Assembly: GCF_000744415.1 (NCBI RefSeq)
Contig: NZ_JQLW01000008.1
Location: 186,001-250,000, forward strand
Reading direction: 5' to 3'
Source: Ghiorsea bivora
GTDB taxonomy: Bacteria > Pseudomonadota > Zetaproteobacteria > Mariprofundales > Mariprofundaceae
Length of the DNA stretch: 64,000 nucleotides
The notes below the pieces were generated by a model. That model made no database searches, was not told where the DNA came from, and was given only the letters and a program-made list of their open reading frames with translations. Shown piece by piece: positions 36,028-44,750 of the stretch (its first letter is position 1; each line of letters starts with the position of its first letter). The translations under genes were made by a program, and so were the position numbers.

Positions 36028-36217
36028 GTTGGCATTCTGCGCGATACAAACATGGTGATACGCTGCAATTGTCGATGGTGAGAAAACACGGGTTGTTGCC
36101 TTCTGCGATTTGAATGGCATGAATCAAATCTGTTTTTTTCAATTTTACTGCACCTTTGATGTTGAAAGGTTTGGCATGAATTAAAAGGTCTTTCTTGGTG
36201 ATTTTGTTTGTTGACAT
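36020..36217 (-). CDS. 65-aa SAP/Rho-N-like protein with Cys-rich tail
   Basis: Start at 36217 from AAGGAATC just upstream. The first half, MSTNKITKKDLLIHAKPFNI then GAVKLKKTDLIHAIQIAEGN, has the SAP or Rho N-terminal pattern: two short helices with K-K-x-[DE]-L. The second half carries four Cys (NPCFLTIDNCSVSPCLYRAEC), a possible metal or disulfide site. SAP domains bind nucleic acids. The end (QPE-stop) falls in the inverted repeat at 36017-36027. A stand-alone gene flanked by intergenic DNA. Confidence 0.75.
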   Translation of the reverse strand: MSTNKITKKDLLIHAKPFNIKGAVKLKKTDLIHAIQIAEGNNPCFLTIDNCSVSPCLYRAECQPE

Positions 36218-36334
36218 GATGTGATTCCTTGTATTTTTTAGCAAGCTAACGCTGGCTTGAAATAAAATCAATACGAGGGAGTGAACCACCTATTCAAGGT
36301 GGTTAAAAAAGATGGTTAAGTTATCTTGCGCCAC

Positions 36335-38308
36335 ATGAATGAAGTCACCTCTAACCAACTTAATGAAGCCCAGTATCGTGCAGTGCATTACAGGGGTGGC
36401 CCCTTGTTGGTGCTGGCTGGTGCAGGTTCGGGTAAAACACGTGTAATCACTGAGCGCATTGGTGCTTTGGTGGAGCGTGATGTGCCATTGGACGCAATTA
36501 CAGCGGTAACTTTTACCAATAAAGCAGCCAAAGAAATGCGAGAGCGTTTGGAGTTGCGGTTGGGTGAAGAGAAAGTAAAACGTCTGCGGATTTGTACCTT
36601 CCATGCGCTTGGTTTGATGATGGTGAGAGAACATGCGGCATTGGTCGGGCGAAGGCAGCGACTTTCTATTTTTGCGGTGAATGAGCAGAAGTCCGCCATG
36701 CGCTCGGTATTGGCAGATTTAAAATTGCCTACCGATGCCGACCAAGTGGATAGAATTTTAACAAAAATATCGCAGATGAAAAATGGTATGTTGGAATCTA
36801 AGGACAATGTATTGTCCATGGTTGCCGATAAATACGACACTTTATTGCAAAAAATGAATGCGGTGGACTTTGATGATTTGATTGTGTTGCCCTTGCGAAT
36901 CCTTAATGGTGATGCTGAGGCAAGAGCATTGTGGCAAAGCCGTTGTCGGCATTTTTTGGTGGATGAATACCAAGATTCCAGTCGTATGCAGTATGATTTT
37001 GTGCGTTTGTTGGCGCCTGGCAATGCCAATCTCACCGTAGTGGGTGATGATGACCAATCCATTTACGGTTGGCGTGGCGCAGAGGTGAGAAACCTGTTTC
37101 AGTTGGAGCGGGATTATCCATCGTTGGAAGTGATTAAGTTGGAAGAAAACTACCGTTCCACAGGGGCTATTCTTCAAGGTTCCAATAGTTTGATTGCAAA
37201 CAATTCTGAGCGTTTGGGCAAGAAACTACGCTCCAACCTTGGCGTTGGTAAACCGATTCGTATATGGGTTGCTGAAACATCAGAAGATGAAGCTGAACGT
37301 GTGGTTGCTGAAATAAGGTCGCAGCGGGCAGTAACACAAATCAAGTGGGATGATTGTTGTATTTTATACCGTTCATCCTTCAAATCACGTGCCTTTGAAA
37401 TGGCATTAAGAGAAGCTGATATACCTTACCATGTCAGTGGTGGTTTGTCCTTTTTTGACAGGGCAGAAGTGCAAGACTTTTTAGCTTATTTAAAGCTGAT
37501 TGGTAACTTTTCAGATGATTTGGCATTGATGCGCGCCATTTCAAGACCACGGCGGGGGATTGGCAGCAAAGCTTTGGAATTATTGGGTCAGTTTGCCCAT
37601 GAAAAACAATGTTCCTTGCTTGAAGCTGCGTTGGAAGATGGTTTTCAACATGCTAAAGCGAATGTACTCAAAGCTTTTGGGCAAATGCTGGTAGATATCG
37701 AACATGTGTTTTTGCATGGTGAGCCAGATGATGCTTTTGATATGTTGTTGGAGCGCTCAGGGCTTGAAGATGCTATTCGGGCCGAAGCCGAAGATGAGAA
37801 TGAAGCAGAGCGACGCATGGGGAATATCATGAGCTTGCGCCGTTGGTGGTTAAGACATAGTGAAAACGGGGGTGATTTATCATCCTTTTTGCAACATGTC
37901 TTCTTGGCGGCTGATGATAAAGATGATGACCCACAAGGGCAGGTTCGTTTGATGACAGTGCATGCAGCCAAAGGTTTGGAGTTTTCGCATGTGTTTGTAG
38001 TTGGCATGGAAGATGGTGGTTTTCCGCATAAAAACGCGGTCGCAGAGAATCGTTTGGAAGAAGAACGACGTTTGATGTATGTTGCCATGACCAGGGCACG
38101 GTTTAGGTTGACGTTAAGTTATGCCAAGTCGCAGCGAAAATTTGGACAAGTTGAAAAAATGGGGCCTTCGCCATTTTTGAAAGAAATCGATGGGGATGTA
38201 TTGCATTGGGTGGATAAAACACCAGATACCGAAGAAGGGAAAATGGCAGCCAAAGAAGAGGTGGACGCGCATATGGCAGCGATTCGTGAGATGTTGGGGT
38301 TGAATTGA
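36335..38308 (+). CDS. Rep/UvrD-type superfamily 1 DNA helicase
   Basis: 657 aa from ATG 36335. Motif I LAGAGSGKT (about 27-35), Ia VTFTNKAAKEMRERL (about 62-76), motif II VDEYQDSS (about 209-216), motif III GDDDQSIYGWRGAEV (about 235-249), motif IV LEENYRS, motif V VRLMTVHAAKGLEFSHVFV (about 540) and motif VI VAMTRARFRLTL. Length and the DDDQSIYGWRGA motif resemble Rep. Acts in 3'-5' DNA unwinding during replication restart or repair. No obvious ribosome-binding site precedes the ATG. Confidence 0.95.
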   Translation: MNEVTSNQLNEAQYRAVHYRGGPLLVLAGAGSGKTRVITERIGALVERDVPLDAITAVTFTNKAAKEMRERLELRLGEEKVKRLRICTFHALGLMMVREHAALVGRRQRLSIFAVNEQKSAMRSVLADLKLPTDADQVDRILTKISQMKNGMLESKDNVLSMVADKYDTLLQKMNAVDFDDLIVLPLRILNGDAEARALWQSRCRHFLVDEYQDSSRMQYDFVRLLAPGNANLTVVGDDDQSIYGWRGAEVRNLFQLERDYPSLEVIKLEENYRSTGAILQGSNSLIANNSERLGKKLRSNLGVGKPIRIWVAETSEDEAERVVAEIRSQRAVTQIKWDDCCILYRSSFKSRAFEMALREADIPYHVSGGLSFFDRAEVQDFLAYLKLIGNFSDDLALMRAISRPRRGIGSKALELLGQFAHEKQCSLLEAALEDGFQHAKANVLKAFGQMLVDIEHVFLHGEPDDAFDMLLERSGLEDAIRAEAEDENEAERRMGNIMSLRRWWLRHSENGGDLSSFLQHVFLAADDKDDDPQGQVRLMTVHAAKGLEFSHVFVVGMEDGGFPHKNAVAENRLEEERRLMYVAMTRARFRLTLSYAKSQRKFGQVEKMGPSPFLKEIDGDVLHWVDKTPDTEEGKMAAKEEVDAHMAAIREMLGLN

Positions 38309-38380
38309 TTGTTTGGAGCAACAAGCCTGTACTTAACATGTTTAGAAGGTAGAATAATAGATGGGGCTTTGGGAGTGAGT

Positions 38381-40516
38381 ATGTTTTTTGAACCAAGTGA
38401 AGATCGATTGGTTGGTGGTGACCAACCGAAATCAATCTGGGTGGTATCAAGGCGTACGGCATTTGATATTGGCTTTTATCTTTTTTTACCCATTGTGGCG
38501 GTGTTTTCAGCATTAAACTTTTGGTTAGATTACCAGATTGCAGCAAGCTTTGAAGCTGTGTTATTACTGACTGGAGTGGCAACCTTTGTTTTGCGCAAGC
38601 GTATATCAGATGTTGTGCTGGCTAATATTCTTATCGCCCACTTAACTGCATTGGTTTATGTTTTATTGTTTGTGCCTGCTATCAGTCATAGTGCTTATAT
38701 ATGGGTTGTTGTCTTACCTTTTGTAACCAGTTACCTGCTGAGGTCTTCTGTTACTTTACGCTGGAACTTTGGCTTTTTTATTGCAGCAGTGGTGACGGGT
38801 GTAGTATTGTATATGCAAGATGTGAACTTATATTGGGAGTGGTCTCAAGCGCCTTCATTTATATTGGCTTATGTTGTGATGAGTGTTTTTGCATTTGCTA
38901 TGGGTAAACAAAGCGAAACTTATATAGCTCACTTAAAGGCAGGTGAACATTGGGCAAGAGAAAGCGCACAAGCCTTGGAAGAAAGTGAAGCGCGGTATAG
39001 AACATTATTGCAATCATCGATGAATGCTGTGGGGGTACACCAGAATGGAAAGTGGATTTATGCAAACCCAGCTTGTGTGAAGCTGATGGGTGCAGAAAGC
39101 TTGGAGGATATGATAGGAAAACCCGTTATTGACTTTGTGCACCCCGATTACCGCACGATGGCACTTGAGCGTATTGAAGAAATGCACAAGAATAAAAAAC
39201 CTGTACCCATGGTTGAAGAAAGGTTTGTGCGTTTAAACGGAGAGTCCTTTCCTGCTGAGGTGAGTGCGGCGCCGATTGTGTTTGATGGTGAAGAAGCGTT
39301 TATGATTACTGTTCGGGATATTTCCGAGCTTAAAAAATATGAAAAAGAACAGAAGGAAATGCAATACCAATTGGAGCATGTACAGCGCCTAGAATCTTTG
39401 GGTGTATTAACAGGAGGGATTGCACATGATTTTAATAACTTATTAACTGCAATTACAGGTAATGCTGAGTTGTTGCGCTCAGAAGTGAAACATGTGGAGG
39501 CAGCGATACCTTATTTGGATCACATTGATGACAGTTGTAATCATGCAGCAGATTTGTGCAAACAAATGTTAGCTTATGCTGGTAAAGGCCAATATGAAGT
39601 TGATGATATCGACTTGAATGATTTGGTGAAGTCCATGAGTCGTTTGATGCGGGCATCCGTGAGTAGCCGTATTCGTTTGGGTGTGCAGCTGGATGAAAAC
39701 CTTCCTATGATTGAAGGTGATGTGTCACAGGTCAAGCAGGTTATTCTCAATTTTATTGTGAACTCAGCAGATGCGATTGGTGAGCAAGATGGGCAGATAA
39801 AAATAAGTACGTTTCGCAGAGTATTAAATAGAAAAAAACTGGGCTTGCTTTATAATGGCACACATATGGATGAAGGTGAATATGTGGTTCTTGAGGTTAA
39901 AGATTCGGGCTGTGGTATGAGTGAGTCATTACAAAAGAAAATATTTGACCCCTTTGTGACTACCAAAACAACAGGCAGTGGTTTGGGCTTATCAGCTGTG
40001 TTGGGTATTGTAAAAGCACACAATGGTGGTTTAGAGGTGCATAGCCAAGAGCGTAAAGGTACGGTATTTAGAGTGTTTTTCCCAATGTCTGGGTTTACAA
40101 AGACCACCAGTATCGCCTTAGAAACGGGGGAGATGGATAGCTGGGATGGTGTAGGTTTAATTTTAGTGGTTGATGATGATGTTACAGTACAGGCTGTTGT
40201 CTCTTCGTTTGCAGAAAAACTGAATTTTGATGTGTTGCTTGCGGATAATGGGCGCTCTGGTGTGGACATGTTCCGCCAATATCATCAAAAATTAAAGGCT
40301 GTGATGATGGACATGACCATGCCAAGGTTAGGAGGTTTGGATGCCATGCGAGAAATGCGGACGATCAATGCCAATGTACCGATTGTGTTGATGTCAGGTT
40401 ATGCGGAATCTGAAGCCTTAAGTCAAGATAGTGGTGAGCAAGCGGATGGTTTTGTACAAAAACCTTTCCGTTTTAAATCGGTGAAGAAGGCTTTATATCA
40501 AGTAGTGAAGCCATGA
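38381..40516 (+). CDS. Hybrid sensor histidine kinase (MASE-like, PAS, HisKA, REC)
   Basis: 711 aa. Start at 38381 from GGGAG 5 nt upstream. N-terminal membrane region of about six helices (residues 20-165), short coiled segment, PAS domain (about 195-310), phosphorylated His348 in GGIAHDFNNLLTAI, an ATPase with NSADAIGEQ, DSGCGM and GSGLGLSAVLGIVKAH, then a C-terminal receiver with phosphoacceptor Asp644 in MMDMTMPRLGGLDAM. No DNA-binding output domain or partner regulator is nearby, so the phosphorelay target is unknown. Its TGA overlaps the next ATG by 4 nt. Confidence 0.93.
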   Translation: MFFEPSEDRLVGGDQPKSIWVVSRRTAFDIGFYLFLPIVAVFSALNFWLDYQIAASFEAVLLLTGVATFVLRKRISDVVLANILIAHLTALVYVLLFVPAISHSAYIWVVVLPFVTSYLLRSSVTLRWNFGFFIAAVVTGVVLYMQDVNLYWEWSQAPSFILAYVVMSVFAFAMGKQSETYIAHLKAGEHWARESAQALEESEARYRTLLQSSMNAVGVHQNGKWIYANPACVKLMGAESLEDMIGKPVIDFVHPDYRTMALERIEEMHKNKKPVPMVEERFVRLNGESFPAEVSAAPIVFDGEEAFMITVRDISELKKYEKEQKEMQYQLEHVQRLESLGVLTGGIAHDFNNLLTAITGNAELLRSEVKHVEAAIPYLDHIDDSCNHAADLCKQMLAYAGKGQYEVDDIDLNDLVKSMSRLMRASVSSRIRLGVQLDENLPMIEGDVSQVKQVILNFIVNSADAIGEQDGQIKISTFRRVLNRKKLGLLYNGTHMDEGEYVVLEVKDSGCGMSESLQKKIFDPFVTTKTTGSGLGLSAVLGIVKAHNGGLEVHSQERKGTVFRVFFPMSGFTKTTSIALETGEMDSWDGVGLILVVDDDVTVQAVVSSFAEKLNFDVLLADNGRSGVDMFRQYHQKLKAVMMDMTMPRLGGLDAMREMRTINANVPIVLMSGYAESEALSQDSGEQADGFVQKPFRFKSVKKALYQVVKP

Positions 40517-41976
40517 TAGAAGCTGTAAATATTACTAAGTTAATGTGTTATAGTGGTGTGAAATTTGGCACATCGGGCGCACGTGGCCTGGTTGAGCACA
40601 TGACAGACCGCGTTTGTTTTGCTTATACCTTGGCATTTTTAAATCACCTCGAAGACACAGGTTTGATAACACAAGGTATGAAAGTGGCTGTGGCTGGAGA
40701 TTACCGACCAAGTTCACCACGTATTATGAAGGCAGTAGGGCTGGCGATTGAAAAAGCAGGTTTTAAACCTGTAAACTGTGGTTTTGTACCTACGCCTGCA
40801 GTGGCAGCTTATGCGATCAAGCGTGGTATTCCCTGCATCATGGTCACGGGCAGCCATATTCCTGATGATAGAAACGGAATTAAGTTTTACAAACCTCAAG
40901 GTGAAATTCTTAAAGATGATGAGCAAGGTATGTGTTCACGCCGTGTGGATATTGAAGCTGGATTATTCGATGAGCAAGGGCAAATGCTTGTCGACTTTGC
41001 TTGGACAGAGGAAACGCATGAGGCTTATAAGGAATTTGTGCGGCGTTATATAAGTTTTTTCCCCCACGGTTGTTTGAAAGATAAACGTATTGGCGTGTAT
41101 GAACATTCATCGGTAGCGCGGGATGTGCTCAAAGATGTCATGCAAGGTTTGGGCGCAGAAGTGATTGCTTTGGGTTATTCTGATAAGTTTATCCCTGTGG
41201 ATACTGAAGCTGTGCGTGATGAAGATGTGCAGCTTGCCAAAAGCTGGGCTGCAGAACACAAGTTGGACTGCATTGTATCCGCTGATGGTGATGGCGATAG
41301 ACCACTGGTGAGCGATGAAAATGGTATTTGGTTGCGCGGTGATGTGATTGGCATTATTACGGCGCATTATCTGGGTGCGGAACATGTGGTCACCCCTGTA
41401 AGTTGTAATAGTGCGGTTGAAAAGAGTGGTTATTTCAAATCAGTGCGCCGCACGCGCATTGGCTCTCCTTTTGTGATTGAAGTGATGAATGAATGGATTG
41501 ATAAGGGCAGTCAAAACATTGTCGGTTATGAAGCGAATGGTGGCTTCTTAACGGCAACATCTATTGAACAAAATGACAAAATATTAACAGCATTGCCCAC
41601 ACGGGATGCTGTGGTTGTGCCGCTTGCGTTGTTGATGGCTTCGATTCAGGCAGAGCAAAGCATTTCAGAATTGATGTTAACCCTTCCGCAACGCTTTACA
41701 GCAAGCGGTAGGCTCAAGGATTTCCCCACTGAGCTCAGTCAGCAGAAACTCAAAGGTTTACAGCAGGATATGGGCTGGTTATCGAATGCATTTGGTGAAG
41801 TAAAAAATGTCAATGAAACCGATGGGTTTCGTATTACCTTTGTTTCTGAAGAAGTGGTGCATCTGCGCCCATCGGGTAATGCACCTGAGCTGCGCTGTTA
41901 TGTGGAAGCAGATTCTGAATCACGGGCAGAAGACATGTTGGCACTATGTTTATCAGGGCTTGAGGCTTGGAAATAA
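40513..41976 (+). CDS. Phosphohexomutase (phosphomannomutase/phosphoglucosamine mutase-like)
   Basis: 487 aa. FGTSGARG near residue 19-26 (family start motif), active-site phosphoserine region MVTGSHIPDDRNGIKFY (Ser114; most relatives read TASHNP), metal-binding ADGDGDRPLV (about 254-263), the sugar-binding GYEANGGF (about 337-344), and the C-terminal phosphate site RPSGNAPELRCYVEA (about 455). It interconverts hexose 6- and 1-phosphates for cell-surface sugars. The variant active-site loop makes the sugar uncertain. It overlaps the hybrid kinase gene by 4 nt. Confidence 0.88.
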   Translation: MIEAVNITKLMCYSGVKFGTSGARGLVEHMTDRVCFAYTLAFLNHLEDTGLITQGMKVAVAGDYRPSSPRIMKAVGLAIEKAGFKPVNCGFVPTPAVAAYAIKRGIPCIMVTGSHIPDDRNGIKFYKPQGEILKDDEQGMCSRRVDIEAGLFDEQGQMLVDFAWTEETHEAYKEFVRRYISFFPHGCLKDKRIGVYEHSSVARDVLKDVMQGLGAEVIALGYSDKFIPVDTEAVRDEDVQLAKSWAAEHKLDCIVSADGDGDRPLVSDENGIWLRGDVIGIITAHYLGAEHVVTPVSCNSAVEKSGYFKSVRRTRIGSPFVIEVMNEWIDKGSQNIVGYEANGGFLTATSIEQNDKILTALPTRDAVVVPLALLMASIQAEQSISELMLTLPQRFTASGRLKDFPTELSQQKLKGLQQDMGWLSNAFGEVKNVNETDGFRITFVSEEVVHLRPSGNAPELRCYVEADSESRAEDMLALCLSGLEAWK

Positions 41977-41982
41977 GTCTAC

Positions 41983-42011
41983 TTGATATAAAGTGGGTAA
42001 AATACTATACT
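41983..42011 (+). promoter_or_regulatory. Possible sigma70 promoter upstream of rimP
   Basis: TTGATA (41983-41988), 17 nt, TATACT (42006-42011): a near-consensus promoter in the 112-nt gap before rimP. The expected start near 42018 would fall just before a terminator-like hairpin, so a transcript from it would meet that hairpin at once. Confidence 0.45.
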
Positions 42012-42022
42012 TCGCGATGTTA

Positions 42023-42048
42023 AAAGTGGGCTGCGGCTCGCTTTTTTT
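42023..42048 (+). terminator. Terminator-like hairpin in the rimP leader
   Basis: AAAGTGGGC / GGCTCGCTTT pairing (with G-T pairs), loop TGCG, and a run of seven T. It most simply ends the helicase-kinase-mutase transcript. If the promoter at 41983-42011 is real, it could instead attenuate the rimP-nusA unit. Confidence 0.7.
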
Positions 42049-42088
42049 GTTTTTAGGCGATAAAAAATGAAACGAGGTTATGCTTTAA

Positions 42089-42604
42089 GTGGCTGATATT
42101 GAAACGATAATCAAAGAATTGGCAGAGCCTATTGTAGATGAGCTTGAGATTGATTTTATGGGTGTTGTGCTCGGCGGCGGTAAGGATATGCGCTTGGTTC
42201 GTGTGGTGGTAGATAAAAAAGGTGGTGTAGGTGTGGAAGCACTTAGACGTCTAAGCAAAGGTTTATCACTGCAGTTGGACGCAGAAGATCTGATTCCAGG
42301 CAAATATAACTTGGAAATCAGTTCGCCGGGTTTTGATTGGCCACTAACAACCGAAAAAGATTACGAGCGTTATGAAGGTGATTGGTTGAAAATCACATTT
42401 GAAGATGGTCGCCCAGTGTTGGAAGGTGAAAACCTTGGTTTAAATGAAGACGGTGATTTGCGCGTTGGCGGTAAGCGTGGCGAGCATATCATTAAACTTT
42501 CGGAAACGAGTAAGGTGATTCGCACAGTGAACTGGGGTAAGGTTTCTGGTGCAGGGAAACAAAAGGTTAAACGCGGAAAATCAAACGCGAAAAAGAAGAA
42601 GTGA
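42089..42604 (+). CDS. rimP: Ribosome maturation factor RimP
   Basis: 171 aa from GTG 42089. RimP N-terminal domain (LGGGKDMRLVRVVVDKKGGV, about 30-49) and the family signature YNLEISSPGFDWPLTTEKDY (about 75-94), where most members read SPG-x-[DE]RPL. The C-terminal tail is Lys-rich (KRGKSNAKKKK). It assists 30S assembly. First gene of the conserved rimP-nusA-ylxR-infB-rbfA cluster; nusA follows after 32 nt. Confidence 0.94.
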   Translation: MADIETIIKELAEPIVDELEIDFMGVVLGGGKDMRLVRVVVDKKGGVGVEALRRLSKGLSLQLDAEDLIPGKYNLEISSPGFDWPLTTEKDYERYEGDWLKITFEDGRPVLEGENLGLNEDGDLRVGGKRGEHIIKLSETSKVIRTVNWGKVSGAGKQKVKRGKSNAKKKK

Positions 42605-42636
42605 AAGGTAAAGTATGATGGCAAAGGTTTTAAACA

Positions 42637-44106
42637 ATGAACGCTGATATGTTACAAGTTGCAGATGCGGTAGCACGTGAAAAATCTGTGGACCGTGAGT
42701 TGGTATTGGAGTCTATGGAGCAGGCATTAAAAACAGCTGCGCGCCGTACTTATGGTACTAAGGTTGTGGAAGCATCGATAGATCGTTTAACGGGCGAGAT
42801 TGCTTTGTGCCATGCACGTACAGTGGTTGAAGAAGTTGAAGATGAAGAAAACGAGCTAACTTTGGAAGAAGCAAAAGAACTGGATGCATCAGCAGAAATC
42901 GGTTCTGTTTTTCGTGAGCCGTTAGAGCCGATTCAGCTTGACCGCGTTGCTGCGCAAACAGCAAAACAAGTGATTAACCAAAAGATTCGTGAAGCTGAAC
43001 GTGCGCGTGTTGTTGCCGAGTATGAGCCGCGTGTTGGTGAGATTGTTGTTGGTATTGTAAAACGTGTTGAGCGCGGCAATGTTTATGTGGACTTGGGTCG
43101 TGGTGAAGGTGTGATGTACCGTGAAGACTTGTTGCCACGTGAATCTTTCCGTCAAGGTGATCGTGTGCGTACATACTTGCGTGAAGTTCGCAATCAACCT
43201 AAAGGTGCATTGATTTATTTGTCTCGTGCAGATGCAGGCATGGTTTTGAAATTGTTTGAGCAAGAAGTGCCAGAAATTCAAGATGGTTTGGTGACGATTC
43301 AAGCGATTTCACGTGACCCTGGTTCGCGCAGTAAGATTGCAGTGATTTCTACCGATGTTGGTGTGGACCCTGTGGGTGCATGCGTGGGTATGCGTGGTGC
43401 GCGTGTGCAGGCGATTGTGAATGAATTGCATGGTGAGAAAGTCGATATTATTGAGTGGACTGAAGATCCAGCAGCTTTTGTTGTGAATGCCTTGGCGCCA
43501 GCGGAAGTTGAACGTGTTTTGGTTGATGAAGACAATGGTTCTATTGAAGTTGCTGTGGCAGAAGATCAGTTAGCCATTGCGATAGGTCGCCGTGGTCAGA
43601 ATGTTCGTTTGGCATCAGAATTGACGGGTTGGACTGTTGAAATCATGACCTTGGGTGATGAGAAGCAGAAACGTGAAAATGAAGTTCAAGCGGCTAAAGA
43701 TGCGTTTGTTTCAGGCTTGGATATTGATGAGGACTTTTCGTTATTGCTTATCAATGAAGGTTTCTTGACCTTATCTGACCTTGCGTATTGCGCTATTGAT
43801 GAATTAACAGCCATTGAAGGTTTAGAAGAAGAGTTGGCAACTGAGATTCAAAACCGTGCCAGAAATAGCTTGCTTAATTCTGCCTTGAAAGAAGATGGTG
43901 ATGATGAACCTTTGGTTGCATTGATGGATATTGAAGGTATGAGTGCAGATATTGCAGAGGCGTTAACGTTGCAAGGCATTGTGAGTGCAAATGCTTTGGC
44001 GGATGCAGCCAGTGATGAAATTGAACCGATAGCGGGCGTGGATGAAGAGCGTTTGAACACGTTGATTATTGCCGCGCGTGAAGCATGTGGATGGTTTAAA
44101 GAGTAA
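42637..44106 (+). CDS. nusA: Transcription elongation/termination factor NusA
   Basis: 489 aa. N-terminal RNA-polymerase-binding domain (about 1-125), S1 domain (VGEIVVGIVKRVERGNVYVD, about 131-150), KH1 with VGACVGMRGARVQAI (about 248-262), KH2 with AIGRRGQNVRLASEL (about 314-328), and two C-terminal acidic repeat (HhH-like) units (about 360-485), as in proteobacterial NusA. It controls pausing, termination and antitermination. Lies 8 nt before the ylxR-like gene. Confidence 0.98.
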   Translation: MNADMLQVADAVAREKSVDRELVLESMEQALKTAARRTYGTKVVEASIDRLTGEIALCHARTVVEEVEDEENELTLEEAKELDASAEIGSVFREPLEPIQLDRVAAQTAKQVINQKIREAERARVVAEYEPRVGEIVVGIVKRVERGNVYVDLGRGEGVMYREDLLPRESFRQGDRVRTYLREVRNQPKGALIYLSRADAGMVLKLFEQEVPEIQDGLVTIQAISRDPGSRSKIAVISTDVGVDPVGACVGMRGARVQAIVNELHGEKVDIIEWTEDPAAFVVNALAPAEVERVLVDEDNGSIEVAVAEDQLAIAIGRRGQNVRLASELTGWTVEIMTLGDEKQKRENEVQAAKDAFVSGLDIDEDFSLLLINEGFLTLSDLAYCAIDELTAIEGLEEELATEIQNRARNSLLNSALKEDGDDEPLVALMDIEGMSADIAEALTLQGIVSANALADAASDEIEPIAGVDEERLNTLIIAAREACGWFKE

Positions 44107-44114
44107 ATATTCGC

Positions 44115-44747
44115 GTGAAAGAGAATAAACGAACACAACGGACTTGTTTCTGTTGCCGAAAGGTGTTGGATAAACATATGTTGTTGCGTTTGGTTGTGGA
44201 TGATGAGGGTCAAATATGGCCTGATTTTTCTGCAAAGCTTCCTGGGCGTGGTGTATACCTTTGCTTGGAAGAAGTTTGTTTGCGTAAAATGTCGGACAAG
44301 CGCTTGCAAGTGTTGCGGCGTGACTTTTCGCCGCAGTTGCCACAATGGCAGGTTTTACAGCAGCGATTGTCTGATATGCTTGGGCTAAGATTTAATCAGA
44401 TGCTGTCGGGTATGAAGCGGCAAGCGGTGATTGGACGTGATGCAGTAATGCATCAAATGTGGGATAAGAAACCATTGTTGGTTTTGTTTGCGAGTGATGC
44501 AGGTGATGCATTGCTTAGGCAGGTGAATGATGCAGTGGTAAAACGCGAAGATGGCAAGTCTTTGCGAACAAAAGTGTTGGTGTTGGAGCTGGATGCTAAA
44601 TCATTGGGTTTAGTGTTGGGTAGAGAGAAAGTATCAGTTGTGGCTTTTTTGCAGGCAAGTCCTCAAGAAAAGTTATGGCAATTATGTGTTTGGCAACAGC
44701 ATCTTGTGCAAACAGGTGTGAATGCAGACAAAAGGAAAGCAAGGTAA
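44115..44747 (+). CDS. YlxR/RnpM-domain protein with C-terminal extension
   Basis: 210 aa from GTG 44115. The N-terminal 80 residues are a DUF448/YlxR domain: RTCFCCRKVLDKHMLLRLVV (C-x2-C pattern), then PGRGVYLCLEEVCL. The C-terminal half (KKPLLVLFASDAGDALLRQV and later REKVSVVAFLQ) looks like an L7Ae-type fold seen fused to YlxR in proteobacteria. YlxR of Bacillus has been linked to RNase P RNA. Position between nusA and infB is conserved in many bacteria. Confidence 0.88.
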   Translation: MKENKRTQRTCFCCRKVLDKHMLLRLVVDDEGQIWPDFSAKLPGRGVYLCLEEVCLRKMSDKRLQVLRRDFSPQLPQWQVLQQRLSDMLGLRFNQMLSGMKRQAVIGRDAVMHQMWDKKPLLVLFASDAGDALLRQVNDAVVKREDGKSLRTKVLVLELDAKSLGLVLGREKVSVVAFLQASPQEKLWQLCVWQQHLVQTGVNADKRKAR

Positions 44748-44750
44748 CAG

